From the NCBI GenBank assembly GCA_046160045.1, contig JBJXGR010000329.1:1-64000 (forward strand): a DNA stretch of 64,000 bases, in the 5' to 3' direction. Origin of the DNA: CAZGUX01 sp046160045 (lineage in GTDB: Bacteria; Acidobacteriota; Terriglobia; Bryobacterales; Bryobacteraceae). Shown here piece by piece: positions 8,014 through 15,625 of the stretch (the first letter of the stretch is position 1; every line of letters begins with the position of its first letter). The notes below the pieces were generated by a model. That model was not told the origin of the DNA, did no database searches, and worked only from the letters and a program-made list of their open reading frames with translations. Position numbers and translations under genes: made by a program.

Positions 8014-8456
8014 GGTTTGTTTCCAGGCTGGCGGCCGGCCGCGTCCAGAATCGCGTCCGCGATCCGGCGCGGGCTGTCGATGCCTTCCATCACGATGCCT
8101 CCGGAATCGCCCGCGGTGACGATCGTCACCGAGCCGAGGCCAACCACCCGCTGGCCGAGCGTCTGATCGACCCGAATGTCCTGGATCTTACCGAGGGGCA
8201 GCGTCCGGGTGGACCTGGATAACAGGCCGGACTCATAGCGTAGTTTGTCGCCCTCTAGCGTCGCGACCGTCGACAGTCGGCGGATATGCTTTTGGGCGGG
8301 AATCAGGAACGCCAGCGCGGCCGCGGCCACCGGCCACAAGCCGGCATCCGGTGCGACTTGTGCCGACCCGGCCGCCACGCCCACGACAAACAGGGCGGCT
8401 ACGAGGTAGCCCACCCAAACGAACTTGAGGCTGGGACGCACAACCAGCTCAGGCAT
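8010..8456 (-). CDS. membrane-anchored PH domain protein (YdbS-like)
   Basis: This 148-residue protein has two N-terminal transmembrane helices (about residues 10-50) followed by a bacterial PH-like domain. The marks are RYESGLLSRSTRTLPLGKIQDIRVDQ and GLGSVTIVTAGDS. The 'R-G-ϕ-ϕ-S-R..P..KIQDI' pattern is characteristic of the YdbS/YdbT group, whose role is unclear. The ATG at 8456 is chosen because residues after it match the family start (MPELVVRPSLK). It leads a three-gene operon with 4-nt overlaps, so its product is made with the dehydrogenase and the binding lipoprotein. Confidence 0.8.
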   Translation of the reverse strand: MPELVVRPSLKFVWVGYLVAALFVVGVAAGSAQVAPDAGLWPVAAAALAFLIPAQKHIRRLSTVATLEGDKLRYESGLLSRSTRTLPLGKIQDIRVDQTLGQRVVGLGSVTIVTAGDSGGIVMEGIDSPRRIADAILDAAGRQPGNKP

Positions 8457-8522
8457 GATCCGAAGTCTCCTGAATCGCACCATTGTACTCTCGCGCGGCG
8501 TGCCGGTAGTACGATGGTCAAC

Positions 8523-9602
8523 ATGAGGCGCTTTGCCGTTGCACTTACCGTTCTCTCGTTTCCCTTCGGGCTGCGAGCCGATTTCTCGTACACGGAGACC
8601 TCCAAGATCACGGGCGGGGCGATGGCCGGCGCCATGAAGTTCGCGGGCATCTTCAGCAAGAAACTGCGGGAGCCGATCCAGTCGACGGTGGCCGTAAAAG
8701 GCAACCGCATGTTTCACGGGTCCAACGACTCGGCGCAGGTGATCGATTTGGACGCCGAGACCATCACCCAGATCGACTACACGCGGAAGCAGTATTCGGT
8801 GATGACTTTCGCCGAGATGGTGGAGGCGATGAAAGCGGCAACCGAAAAAATGAGCCAGGCCCGGCAGGAAGCCGCGGCCCAGCAGCCGACCGCCGGACAG
8901 CCGACCGCCCAAATGGAATACAAGATCTCGGTAAAAGAGACCGGCCAGACCAAGGAGATCAACGGGTTCTCCACCAAGCAGGTGGTGATGACGCTCGAGG
9001 CCGAGATGAAGGACAAGAAGAGCGGGGAGACCGGGACGATGGACATGACGGCGGATATGTGGATCGCGCCGAAGGTGAAGGGCCACGAGGAAATCGACGA
9101 GTTCTACAAGCGCATGGCGCAGAAGATCGCGTTCACGCCGGCCGGCATGCAGCTTGCGGCCGCTGGCGCGGGCCAGATGCAGGGCGGCATGGTCAAAATT
9201 CAGGGTGAGGTGGCGAAGATGAACGGAATCGCCATCGTGAACACGATCCGCATGGGCGTCGCGGGCGATGGGACCTCCGGCGGCGGCGGCAGCGCGCAGC
9301 CATCGTCGAGCGCGAGCAGCCAACCGGCGCCGTCGATGAAGGACGCCCTCGGCGGTGCGGTCCTCGGCGGATTTGGCCGTTTCGGGCGCAGAAAACCGAA
9401 AGAGGAGCCGAAGAAGGAAGAGCCCAAGCAGGAGCAGACTCCTCCTCCACAGCAACAGCCGCAGCAGGGTTCTGCGTCCCTGATGGAAATGACGGTTGAA
9501 ATGAGCGGGCTGACGCAGGCGCCGGTGGACGCTTCGCGGTTCCAGGTCCCGTCGGGCTTCAAGATGGTGGAGTCCCCGATGAAGAAGATGAGCCAACAAT
9601 AG
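8523..9602 (+). CDS. secreted protein of unknown function
   Basis: This 359-residue protein has a clear signal peptide (MRRFAVALTVLSFPFGLRA). The mature part has an N-terminal β-rich region with VKGNRMF and VIDLDAETITQIDYTRKQYSVMTF, loosely like DUF4412 or lipoprotein-sorting folds that read out a bound or oxidised state. This is followed by Gln/Ala-rich and Pro/Glu/Lys/Gln-rich low-complexity segments (about residues 115-130 and 275-325). An ATG at 8514, three codons upstream, is equally possible. It is divergent from the PH-domain operon and followed closely by another secreted protein gene. The function is unknown. Confidence 0.75.
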   Translation: MRRFAVALTVLSFPFGLRADFSYTETSKITGGAMAGAMKFAGIFSKKLREPIQSTVAVKGNRMFHGSNDSAQVIDLDAETITQIDYTRKQYSVMTFAEMVEAMKAATEKMSQARQEAAAQQPTAGQPTAQMEYKISVKETGQTKEINGFSTKQVVMTLEAEMKDKKSGETGTMDMTADMWIAPKVKGHEEIDEFYKRMAQKIAFTPAGMQLAAAGAGQMQGGMVKIQGEVAKMNGIAIVNTIRMGVAGDGTSGGGGSAQPSSSASSQPAPSMKDALGGAVLGGFGRFGRRKPKEEPKKEEPKQEQTPPPQQQPQQGSASLMEMTVEMSGLTQAPVDASRFQVPSGFKMVESPMKKMSQQ

Positions 9603-9649
9603 CCCAAGCCGGGTAACGGTTGGCCCGCGGCGAGCGTCGGTATCTCCAG

Positions 9650-11392
9650 ATGAAGTGGTTTGCGTTGCTGATGGCCGGAGTGGTGGCGGTCGCCTTCGCC
9701 CAGCCGGGTGGCTTTCGCCAGTTCCCCGGAGGGGGAGGTCAAGGCGGAGCGGGCGGCCCTGGGCGATTGGGCTTTCCGCAGGGCCAGTCCCAGACGGAGG
9801 CCCCGCCGGTTCCGCCTGAAGATTTGTGCACGGTCGAAGGCCGGGTCACCAATGCGGCGACGGGCGAACCGCTCACCAAGACAACGCTCCTGATGGTCCG
9901 GGCGGCCGGCGGTGGAGGGCGCAGGCAGCCGTATTCGGCCTCGACCGACGCCGAAGGCCGTTTCAAATTGAAGGACATCGAGCCAGGTCCCTATCAGTTC
10001 TTTGCCACCCGCAACGGTTTCGTCCGCCAGGAGTACGGCGCGAAGCAACCCGGCCGCCGCGGCACCGCCCTCACTTTGAACAAAGGGCAGCGGCTGGCTG
10101 ACATCTCTTTCCCGCTCTTGCGGCAAGCGGTGATCACCGGCCGGGTTCAGGACGAGGACGGCGAACCGCTCTCGGCCGTGCAGGTCAGCGCGGTGCGATA
10201 TGCGTGGTTCCAGGGCCGGCGGCAGTTGACGCCCGCCGGCAGCGCGCAGACCGACGATCGCGGCCTCTATCGCATTCACGACCTGCCGCCCGGCAAGTAC
10301 TTGATCAGCGCCGTCTACCGTGGCAATTGGGCCGCCGGGTTCGCCCAGAACCGGTCGGCGATCGAGATGCCGGAGGAAACCTACCCGACCACCTATTATC
10401 CCGGTACCCCCGATCCTACGGTTGCGGCGAAGATCGAGGTGAAGGCCGGAGGGGAGGCGCAGGGTATCGATGTGAGGCTTGGGAAGATCCCGGCGGTGAC
10501 GGTCCGCGGGCGGGTGGAAAACCAGACAGCCGGCCGGATGGAACAGATCTTCGTGATGATGACGCCGCGCGGGCAGGCGACCTTCGCCGAACGGCGGCCA
10601 GGGCGCCTGGACCCTAAGGGTAACTTCGAGATTCGCGGCGTCGCACCGGGATCCTACACGGTTTCGGCGAACTACAATCGGGGGCAGTCGCGGTATAGCG
10701 CGCAACTTCCCGTCGAGGTCGGCCGTACCTCGATTGACGGGTTGGTCTTGACCATCGCTCCCGGCCTGGAACTGAAGGGTGTCGCCAAGGCGGAAGGGGA
10801 TGCCGTCCTTCCAACCGGAGTGAGCGTCTCGCTGTCCGCTCGGGAAACGCCGATGATGTTCGGCCTCAACACCCGCATCGGTGACGGCGGCGTCTTTTCG
10901 TTCGAATCGGTATCCCCGGATGTTTACGACGTGCGGACCCGAGGGTTAACCGGCGGATTTTATCTGAAAGCCGTGAAATATGGTCCTCAGCAGGCTCTCG
11001 ATACCGGAGTGAACCTGACGGCGGGCGCCACTGGTGCGCTGGAGTTAGTCTTCAGTCCGAACGGGGCGACGGTGGAAGGCAATGTGACACGGGACGGCAA
11101 GGCGGTCTCCGGAGCCACGGTGGTGCTCGCGCCGGAAGGGGCAAAACCGAACCGCCCGGACCTCTACCGCACGGCGACCTCCGACGACAGCGGCCATTAT
11201 TCGATCGACAGTCTGGCGCCCGGCAAGTACCGGCTGTATGCCTTCGAGGATCTCGAGGACGGTGCGGGGCAGGACCCGGAGTTCCTGAAGGAATTCGAGA
11301 ACATGGCGGAGAAGGTGGAGTTGGAGGAGAAGGCGGCTCTGACGAAGCCACTGACAGTGATTGCGGTGGAGGGGCGGGTCCAGGCGCAGTGA
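9650..11392 (+). CDS. secreted carboxypeptidase-regulatory-like domain protein
   Basis: This 580-residue exported protein carries the signal peptide MKWFALLMAGVVAVAFA, then a Gly-rich stretch. Several transthyretin-like, carboxypeptidase regulatory-type β-sandwich domains follow. Their recurring signature is 'VEGRVTNAATGEPL... DAEGRFKLKDIEPGPYQF', seen again as GRVQDEDGEPL..DDRGLYRIHDLPPGKY and GNVTRDGKAVSGA..DDSGHYSIDSLAPGKYRLYAF. Such proteins are abundant in acidobacteria and are thought to be extracellular or outer-membrane binding modules. The start is the ATG at 9650, where the signal peptide begins. It lies 47 bp after another secreted protein gene in the same direction. Confidence 0.85.
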   Translation: MKWFALLMAGVVAVAFAQPGGFRQFPGGGGQGGAGGPGRLGFPQGQSQTEAPPVPPEDLCTVEGRVTNAATGEPLTKTTLLMVRAAGGGGRRQPYSASTDAEGRFKLKDIEPGPYQFFATRNGFVRQEYGAKQPGRRGTALTLNKGQRLADISFPLLRQAVITGRVQDEDGEPLSAVQVSAVRYAWFQGRRQLTPAGSAQTDDRGLYRIHDLPPGKYLISAVYRGNWAAGFAQNRSAIEMPEETYPTTYYPGTPDPTVAAKIEVKAGGEAQGIDVRLGKIPAVTVRGRVENQTAGRMEQIFVMMTPRGQATFAERRPGRLDPKGNFEIRGVAPGSYTVSANYNRGQSRYSAQLPVEVGRTSIDGLVLTIAPGLELKGVAKAEGDAVLPTGVSVSLSARETPMMFGLNTRIGDGGVFSFESVSPDVYDVRTRGLTGGFYLKAVKYGPQQALDTGVNLTAGATGALELVFSPNGATVEGNVTRDGKAVSGATVVLAPEGAKPNRPDLYRTATSDDSGHYSIDSLAPGKYRLYAFEDLEDGAGQDPEFLKEFENMAEKVELEEKAALTKPLTVIAVEGRVQAQ

Positions 11393-11422
11393 GGTGTTTC
11401 AGTTCAGTTGCCGTCCAGCCGG

Positions 11423-11953
11423 TCAGGCAGCCCTATTCCGGACGGCTTCGATTCTGATACTCTCCTGCGTGATTCGTTGGCATAAGTGAATTCGGAATTT
11501 GAGCTTGACGGTCCTGCTCGGCTCCCGATAGTTGCCTGTCTGAGTAGTGTGGTCAGACCAAATCTCGCTGTGCGAATAGTTGTCAGCCAAAGGAACGTGG
11601 CGCATGAAAGACGCATAGGTCGGGCCTGTTCCTGAACAATGACCGGAGGAATGTCCGACACTTCGAACGCGACGACGCCCAACCCGTTAAACTTGCCGTC
11701 CTCGGCAAACAGCGCATCTTCAGGTTCGCTCAGGTTCCCCCTTACTAAAGTCCTCGGAAAGCGGATCGCGGCCGGTGCAAGCTGGCCTTCCACAAAGTCC
11801 TCGCGGCCGTACCTCAGGTACAGAGGCTCGTTCCTGTCAAAGTCGGGAAGCACCTGACGATGACGCTGGTACATTCTCTCTGGGCGGTTAGGAGGCGAGA
11901 TGTACACGGATCTGAAAGATGGTCTTCTTCAATGTGGATTCGGTGGTGCTCAA
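11423..11953 (-). pseudogene. hypothetical gene broken by frameshifts
   Basis: Two minus-strand frames join into one sensible protein. The first contains GKFNGLGVVAFEVSDIPPVIVQEQ. The second, offset by one base, continues GPTYASFMRHVPLADNYSHSEIW and runs to a stop at 11423. The break is near 11635. A second likely break lies near the start, where a TTG at 11953 opens MSTTESTLKKTIFQIRVHLAS just before a stop, while the main frame resumes at about 11890 with NRPERMYQRHRQVLPDF. I do not recognise the family. It follows the previous broken gene by a few bases, as in an operon. Sequencing error could explain the breaks, but neighbouring genes are clean. Confidence 0.6.
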
Positions 11954-11956
11954 TTC

Positions 11957-12399
11957 TCAAGCCACGGGCTCGCTGCGACCCGAATACGTCGCTGCGGCAA
12001 TCTCGCCGGTGTTGTAGATCTCAATCTCTGCACGGCTAAAACCTTCGACGAAGGACCGAACCGCCCAACGATCTGGCACGTGCTTTGGCGGGGACGGTCC
12101 TCGACGCTCTTGAAGCGGATCTGCTGCCCCCCACTCACCTTTTGCCTTCCGCGGAAGGAGGCATAGCCATCTTCGCCGTAAGTATTCCAATCGCGTCCCA
12201 GAGTCACCGTACTGCTCAATCGCCGTCGCGCTTCGACGAAGCGAGCTTTTGTCAGCCAGTACGCGCTCTTGTAAATCTCCTCGAACTTGGCGAGCAGGTC
12301 CTTTCCGTAGACCTTTGAGGTCACTGCCTCATCGTTTTGATCGAAGATGGGATTGGATCCAATCGGTGGCCTATAGTCAGCTACCTGCAGTTGCGGCAA
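11957..12399 (-). pseudogene. hypothetical gene broken by a frameshift
   Basis: The frame starting near a TTG at 12399 encodes PQLQVADYRPPIGSNPIFDQ, then KFEEIYKSAYWLTKARFVEA and NTYGEDGYASFRGRQ. Around 12090-12100 the sense moves by one base, and the protein continues WAVRSFVEGFSRAEIEIYN to a stop at 11957 (ending GRSEPVA). The start would sit just after the stop of the broken TIGR04255 gene, which suggests an operon. I do not recognise the product. The intact length would be about 147 residues. Confidence 0.6.
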
Positions 12400-12400
12400 G

Positions 12401-13127
12401 TCAGTACTCCTTCCTCTGTCCGAAAAGCTCCCGTGCCTTGTCGGTAAGGCAACCCTCAAAGAATTCATTCTTTCGGTTGCGGAGGGTCTCGATCAATCCC
12501 CAAACCTCGCTATCTGACGCCAACTCGGTACTTTCTTTGAACACGTCAAGGTCAAGAATCACGGAGTTCATGTCCTCGCTTGGCGGCGGAATCGCCGTCT
12601 GCGTAAGAATCAACACGCCCCCAAAGTCAGCTTGGGGAAACTGAAGCTGCATGAAAAAGCCACTGATCCCTTGAGGAAGGACAGGCGAGACCTCCGGTGT
12701 CGTTCGGAAGTAGTCTTTGTAGTCAATCGCGCGAAGGGGGATATCGATCTGGTTGATATAGCGAACAGCAACACGCGTAATCCTTCGCGGACCGACCACC
12801 CTGCTGTAGATCTCCCAAAGTCGCCGCCCTTCATCGCGCAACTCACCCTAGTTGCCATAAGGGCGCAGGCGACTGAATGTGAAGCCATCAAGCCTCACCT
12901 GGAAGATCTCCCTGCCGTTTTCGGTCGTAAGAGCAAATCCCATCACAGTCTGTTTTGCAACGGCGCCAATGACCCTGCATGTAGACACGTTTCTTCTTCC
13001 CCGGATACCGGTCTTTCACTTCACGGTGGATGCCCTCTAGCGTTTCCAGTGTTACGCCCGAGGGCAGCTCGACGCGGATGTCGATTAACGCTTCGGTGAT
13101 CGGCGCGTTCTCGTACTGAATCGCCAC
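12401..13127 (-). pseudogene. TIGR04255 family gene, frameshifted and with an internal stop
   Basis: The N-terminal frame (GTG at 13127) begins MAIQYENAPITEALIDIRVEL, the typical opening of TIGR04255 proteins. After YMQG, near 12985, the sense shifts one base and continues VIGAVAKQTVMGFALTTENG, then FQVRLDGFTFSRLRPYGN. A TAG follows at about 12848-12850, where the family usually has Trp (TGG to TAG is one change). The same frame then runs GELRDEGRRLWEIYS to the C-terminus at 12401. Intact it would be about 240 residues. The family is uncharacterised and appears sporadically near accessory genes. One frameshift plus one nonsense codon make real decay more likely than a read error. Confidence 0.75.
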
Positions 13128-13231
13128 GTTTTCAAGGTCCTACCCATTCGGATGTAAGGACGCGTTGACGGCGTCCAAACAAAGTTTATCAGGAATGTTT
13201 GGCCGCACGTCAGACTTTGTCGCTCCACCGC

Positions 13232-14272
13232 CTACATCGTGTGGGTGACTTTCGTCAGCGTCCTCGGCTTGTCCGCGTCGAGACCTTTTTGCCCCGCCAG
13301 GCACGCCGCGAACAACTGCGCCGGAATGATGTACGGGATCGGCGTGTACATCTCCTTCAGCCTCAGCGGCACCTTCAGAATGCGCGGTACCATGGCGGCC
13401 GCCTCGCCATTGGACGCGTCGGTCACCAGCAGAGTCTCCGCGCCCAACAGCGTGAGCTTGTCGATAAAGATCTTCAGCGGCCCCCACGTCACCCCGGTGG
13501 GCGCAAAGACGAAAACGGGGAACGCCGATTCCACCATCGCGATCGGGCCATGCAGAAAGTCGGCCGAGGAGAATCGTTCGGCGACCACGTAGCAGGTCTC
13601 CATCAGCTTCAACGCAAACTCGAATGCATTGGCGTAGTTCAGTCCGCGGCCGACGACCACCGCGTGGTCCATGTAACGATAGCGTTCGCTCAGTGCGGCG
13701 ATCCGCGGCTCGAGCGTCAGCGAGGCGGCCGTCCATTCCGGCAGGCGTCGCAGGTCATCCGGTTTGATTCTCGCGCCGAGCGCGTAGGCGAGCAGGTACA
13801 TCAGCAGAACCTGCCCGGTATAGGTCTTCGTCGCCGCCACTGAGCGCTCTTTGCCCGCCCGCACGAAGAAGAGATGCTCGGCGAGCTTGGCCAGGGTGCT
13901 CCCGGATTCGTTGGTCACACCGATCGTGATGGCGCCTTGCGCCCGCGCCCTCTCGACCACCAGGTTGGTGTCGGTGGATTCGCCCGACTGCGAGATGCCA
14001 ATCACCAGCGCATCCCGGTAGTCGAGCCTGGAGCCGTAGAGCGTGTGGATGGAGGGCGCGGCGAGAGAGACCGGAATCCCCGTGGCGATCTCCAGCAGGT
14101 AGCGGCCGAACTGGGCGGCGTTGTCGGAAGTGCCCCGCGCCGCCAGGACGATCAGGCGCGGCCGGCGCGTGGCCATCCGGCGGCGAAACTGTTCAATCCG
14201 GGGGAGTTGGGATTTCAGAGTGCGTTCGAGAGCATCCGGCTGCTGCCGGATCTCGTCCAGCATTCGGGACAT
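13232..14272 (-). CDS. SIS domain protein, AgaS/GlmS-isomerase-like
   Basis: This 346-residue protein has two SIS (sugar isomerase) domains and no glutaminase domain. It resembles AgaS/FrlB-type amino-sugar deaminase-isomerases. Marks are LAARGTSDNAAQFGRYLLE, SQSGESTDTN, NESGSTLAKLAEHLFF, AGKERSVAATKTYTGQ, then VVGRGLNYANAFEFALKLMET and SSADFLHGPIAM. The catalytic-loop residues expected of GlcN6P deaminases of this type appear present. I chose the ATG at 14272. An alternative at 14287 overlaps a TATAAT box that would serve this gene. It is divergent from the SPFH gene across a palindromic site. The likely substrate is an amino-sugar phosphate. Confidence 0.88.
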   Translation of the reverse strand: MSRMLDEIRQQPDALERTLKSQLPRIEQFRRRMATRRPRLIVLAARGTSDNAAQFGRYLLEIATGIPVSLAAPSIHTLYGSRLDYRDALVIGISQSGESTDTNLVVERARAQGAITIGVTNESGSTLAKLAEHLFFVRAGKERSVAATKTYTGQVLLMYLLAYALGARIKPDDLRRLPEWTAASLTLEPRIAALSERYRYMDHAVVVGRGLNYANAFEFALKLMETCYVVAERFSSADFLHGPIAMVESAFPVFVFAPTGVTWGPLKIFIDKLTLLGAETLLVTDASNGEAAAMVPRILKVPLRLKEMYTPIPYIIPAQLFAACLAGQKGLDADKPRTLTKVTHTM

Positions 14273-14356
14273 GTTTCTTGACCCCATTATACCTAATTGC
14301 TGCAATGAGTTACGTGCGATTCTCCGGCGTGCCCTCTTGATTTGATAATATCTCGA

Positions 14357-14375
14357 TGATATCATAATGATGTCA
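14357..14375. promoter_or_regulatory. 19-bp near-perfect palindrome in a divergent promoter region
   Basis: The sequence TGATATCATAATGATGTCA is an inverted repeat around a central A with one mismatched pair. It sits between the divergent SIS and SPFH genes, 16 bp upstream of the SPFH start codon and just before its AGGAG ribosome site. The surrounding 40 bp are unusually AT-rich for this window. Size and symmetry fit an operator for a GntR-like or other dimeric regulator. No regulator gene is adjacent apart from the small Arc-like gene downstream. Confidence 0.5.
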
Positions 14376-14391
14376 AAAGGAGCTTCATTCG

Positions 14392-15267
14392 ATGAAAGAG
14401 CAAGTTCGTTCGGTGTTGCCCGGCCTGCTGATGTTGCTTTTCCTATTGGCCGTGGCCAGCTTGTGTCTGTGGGGGATGGCCGGCTTGAGCGATCTGCCGC
14501 GCGAAGAGAGGGGACAGCGGGTTCTATGGCTGATTCCACTGTTGATCGTGGATCTCATCTGTTTTGCCGGTTTTTTCGTGGTGGCGCCGAATCAGGGAGC
14601 GGTGATGCAGTTGTTCGGCCGGTACGTAGGGACCGTGAAAGAGGCGGGCCTGCACTGGGCGAATCCGTTCTACACAAAGCGGAAGCTGTCGTTGCGCGTG
14701 CGGAACTTCGAGACGCAGCGGCTGAAGGTGAACGACCATGACGGCAACCCGATCGAGATCGGAGCGGTGGTGGTGTGGAAAGTCGTCGATACTGCGGAAG
14801 CGTCTTTCCAGGTGGACAACTACGAGAACTACGTCCACGTCCAGAGCGAAGCGGCGCTGCGGAACCTGGCGACCGCCTATCCCTACGATTCGCACGAGGA
14901 GCACGTGACGTCGTTGCGAGGGCACACCGGCGCGGTGGCCGAGCGGCTGAAGCAGGAGATTCACGAGCGGTTGCAGGTGGCGGGCGTGGAGGTGATCGAG
15001 GCGCGAATCAGCCACTTGGCGTACGCGCCGGAAATCGCGGCAGCGATGTTGCAGCGGCAGCAGGCGGGGGCCATTATCGCGGCGCGGACGAGGATTGTGG
15101 AAGGCGCGGTGGGGATGGTGGAGATGGCGCTGGAGCGGTTGTCAACCAAGCAGATCGTGGAGTTGGACGAGGAGAGAAAGGCGGCCATGGTGAGCAACCT
15201 CCTCGTCGTACTGTGCGGTGAGCGGGCGGCTCAACCGGTGGTGAACGCCGGAACGCTGTTTCAGTAG
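14392..15267 (+). CDS. SPFH/band-7 domain membrane protein
   Basis: This 291-residue protein has two N-terminal transmembrane helices (about residues 8-30 and 44-64) followed by a band-7/SPFH domain. Marks are VVAPNQGAVMQLFGRYVGTVKEAGLHWANPF, VRNFETQRLKVNDHDGNPIEIGAVVVWKV, and a coiled C-terminal part with PEIAAAMLQRQQA. SPFH proteins form large membrane-bound rings or scaffolds that organise lipids and proteases. A good AGGAG lies 9 nt before the ATG. An Arc-like repressor gene starts 4 nt after its stop, an arrangement I recall from other SPFH loci. Confidence 0.92.
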   Translation: MKEQVRSVLPGLLMLLFLLAVASLCLWGMAGLSDLPREERGQRVLWLIPLLIVDLICFAGFFVVAPNQGAVMQLFGRYVGTVKEAGLHWANPFYTKRKLSLRVRNFETQRLKVNDHDGNPIEIGAVVVWKVVDTAEASFQVDNYENYVHVQSEAALRNLATAYPYDSHEEHVTSLRGHTGAVAERLKQEIHERLQVAGVEVIEARISHLAYAPEIAAAMLQRQQAGAIIAARTRIVEGAVGMVEMALERLSTKQIVELDEERKAAMVSNLLVVLCGERAAQPVVNAGTLFQ

Positions 15268-15271
15268 AGCC

Positions 15272-15442
15272 ATGGCGGACCGCAAGCCATTCCTGCTGCG
15301 CCTGGACGAACCGACCCTGGAAGCCCTGAAAAAATGGGCCGAGGATGACCTCCGAAGCGTGAACGGGCAGATCGAGTTTCTGCTCCGAACTGCGCTGAAG
15401 GAGGCGGGGCGGTGGAAGCGCGGGGAGGAACCAGGCTCGTGA
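15272..15442 (+). CDS. Arc-like ribbon-helix-helix protein
   Basis: This 56-residue protein starts at the ATG at 15272, 4 nt after the SPFH stop. It reads MADRKPFLLRLDEPTLEALK and continues with KKWAEDDLRSVNGQIEFLL. This is the Arc/MetJ ribbon-helix-helix pattern: a β-strand with alternating residues (FLLRLD), helix A (LEALKKWAEDD), and helix B (SVNGQIEFLLRTAL). Dimers of this fold bind palindromic operators. The 19-bp palindrome upstream of the SPFH gene is a candidate target (inference). Translation is probably coupled to the SPFH gene. Confidence 0.85.
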   Translation: MADRKPFLLRLDEPTLEALKKWAEDDLRSVNGQIEFLLRTALKEAGRWKRGEEPGS

Positions 15443-15625
15443 GTTGGGTGAAATGCCCCGGAGCCGGGCCGCGAGAGGGGCGGCGGGCCGGGCGTTTTCC
15501 GCATTCTCTGAAAGAGGTGATCCCGTTCGGATTCAGTCATTTGGGCCCATCCCCATAATCGTCCTCCCCAGCCTCCAGGGAATGGCGACTGGTTTGCGGT
15601 CCAGGCCGTGGGAGCGAGTCGCGTC

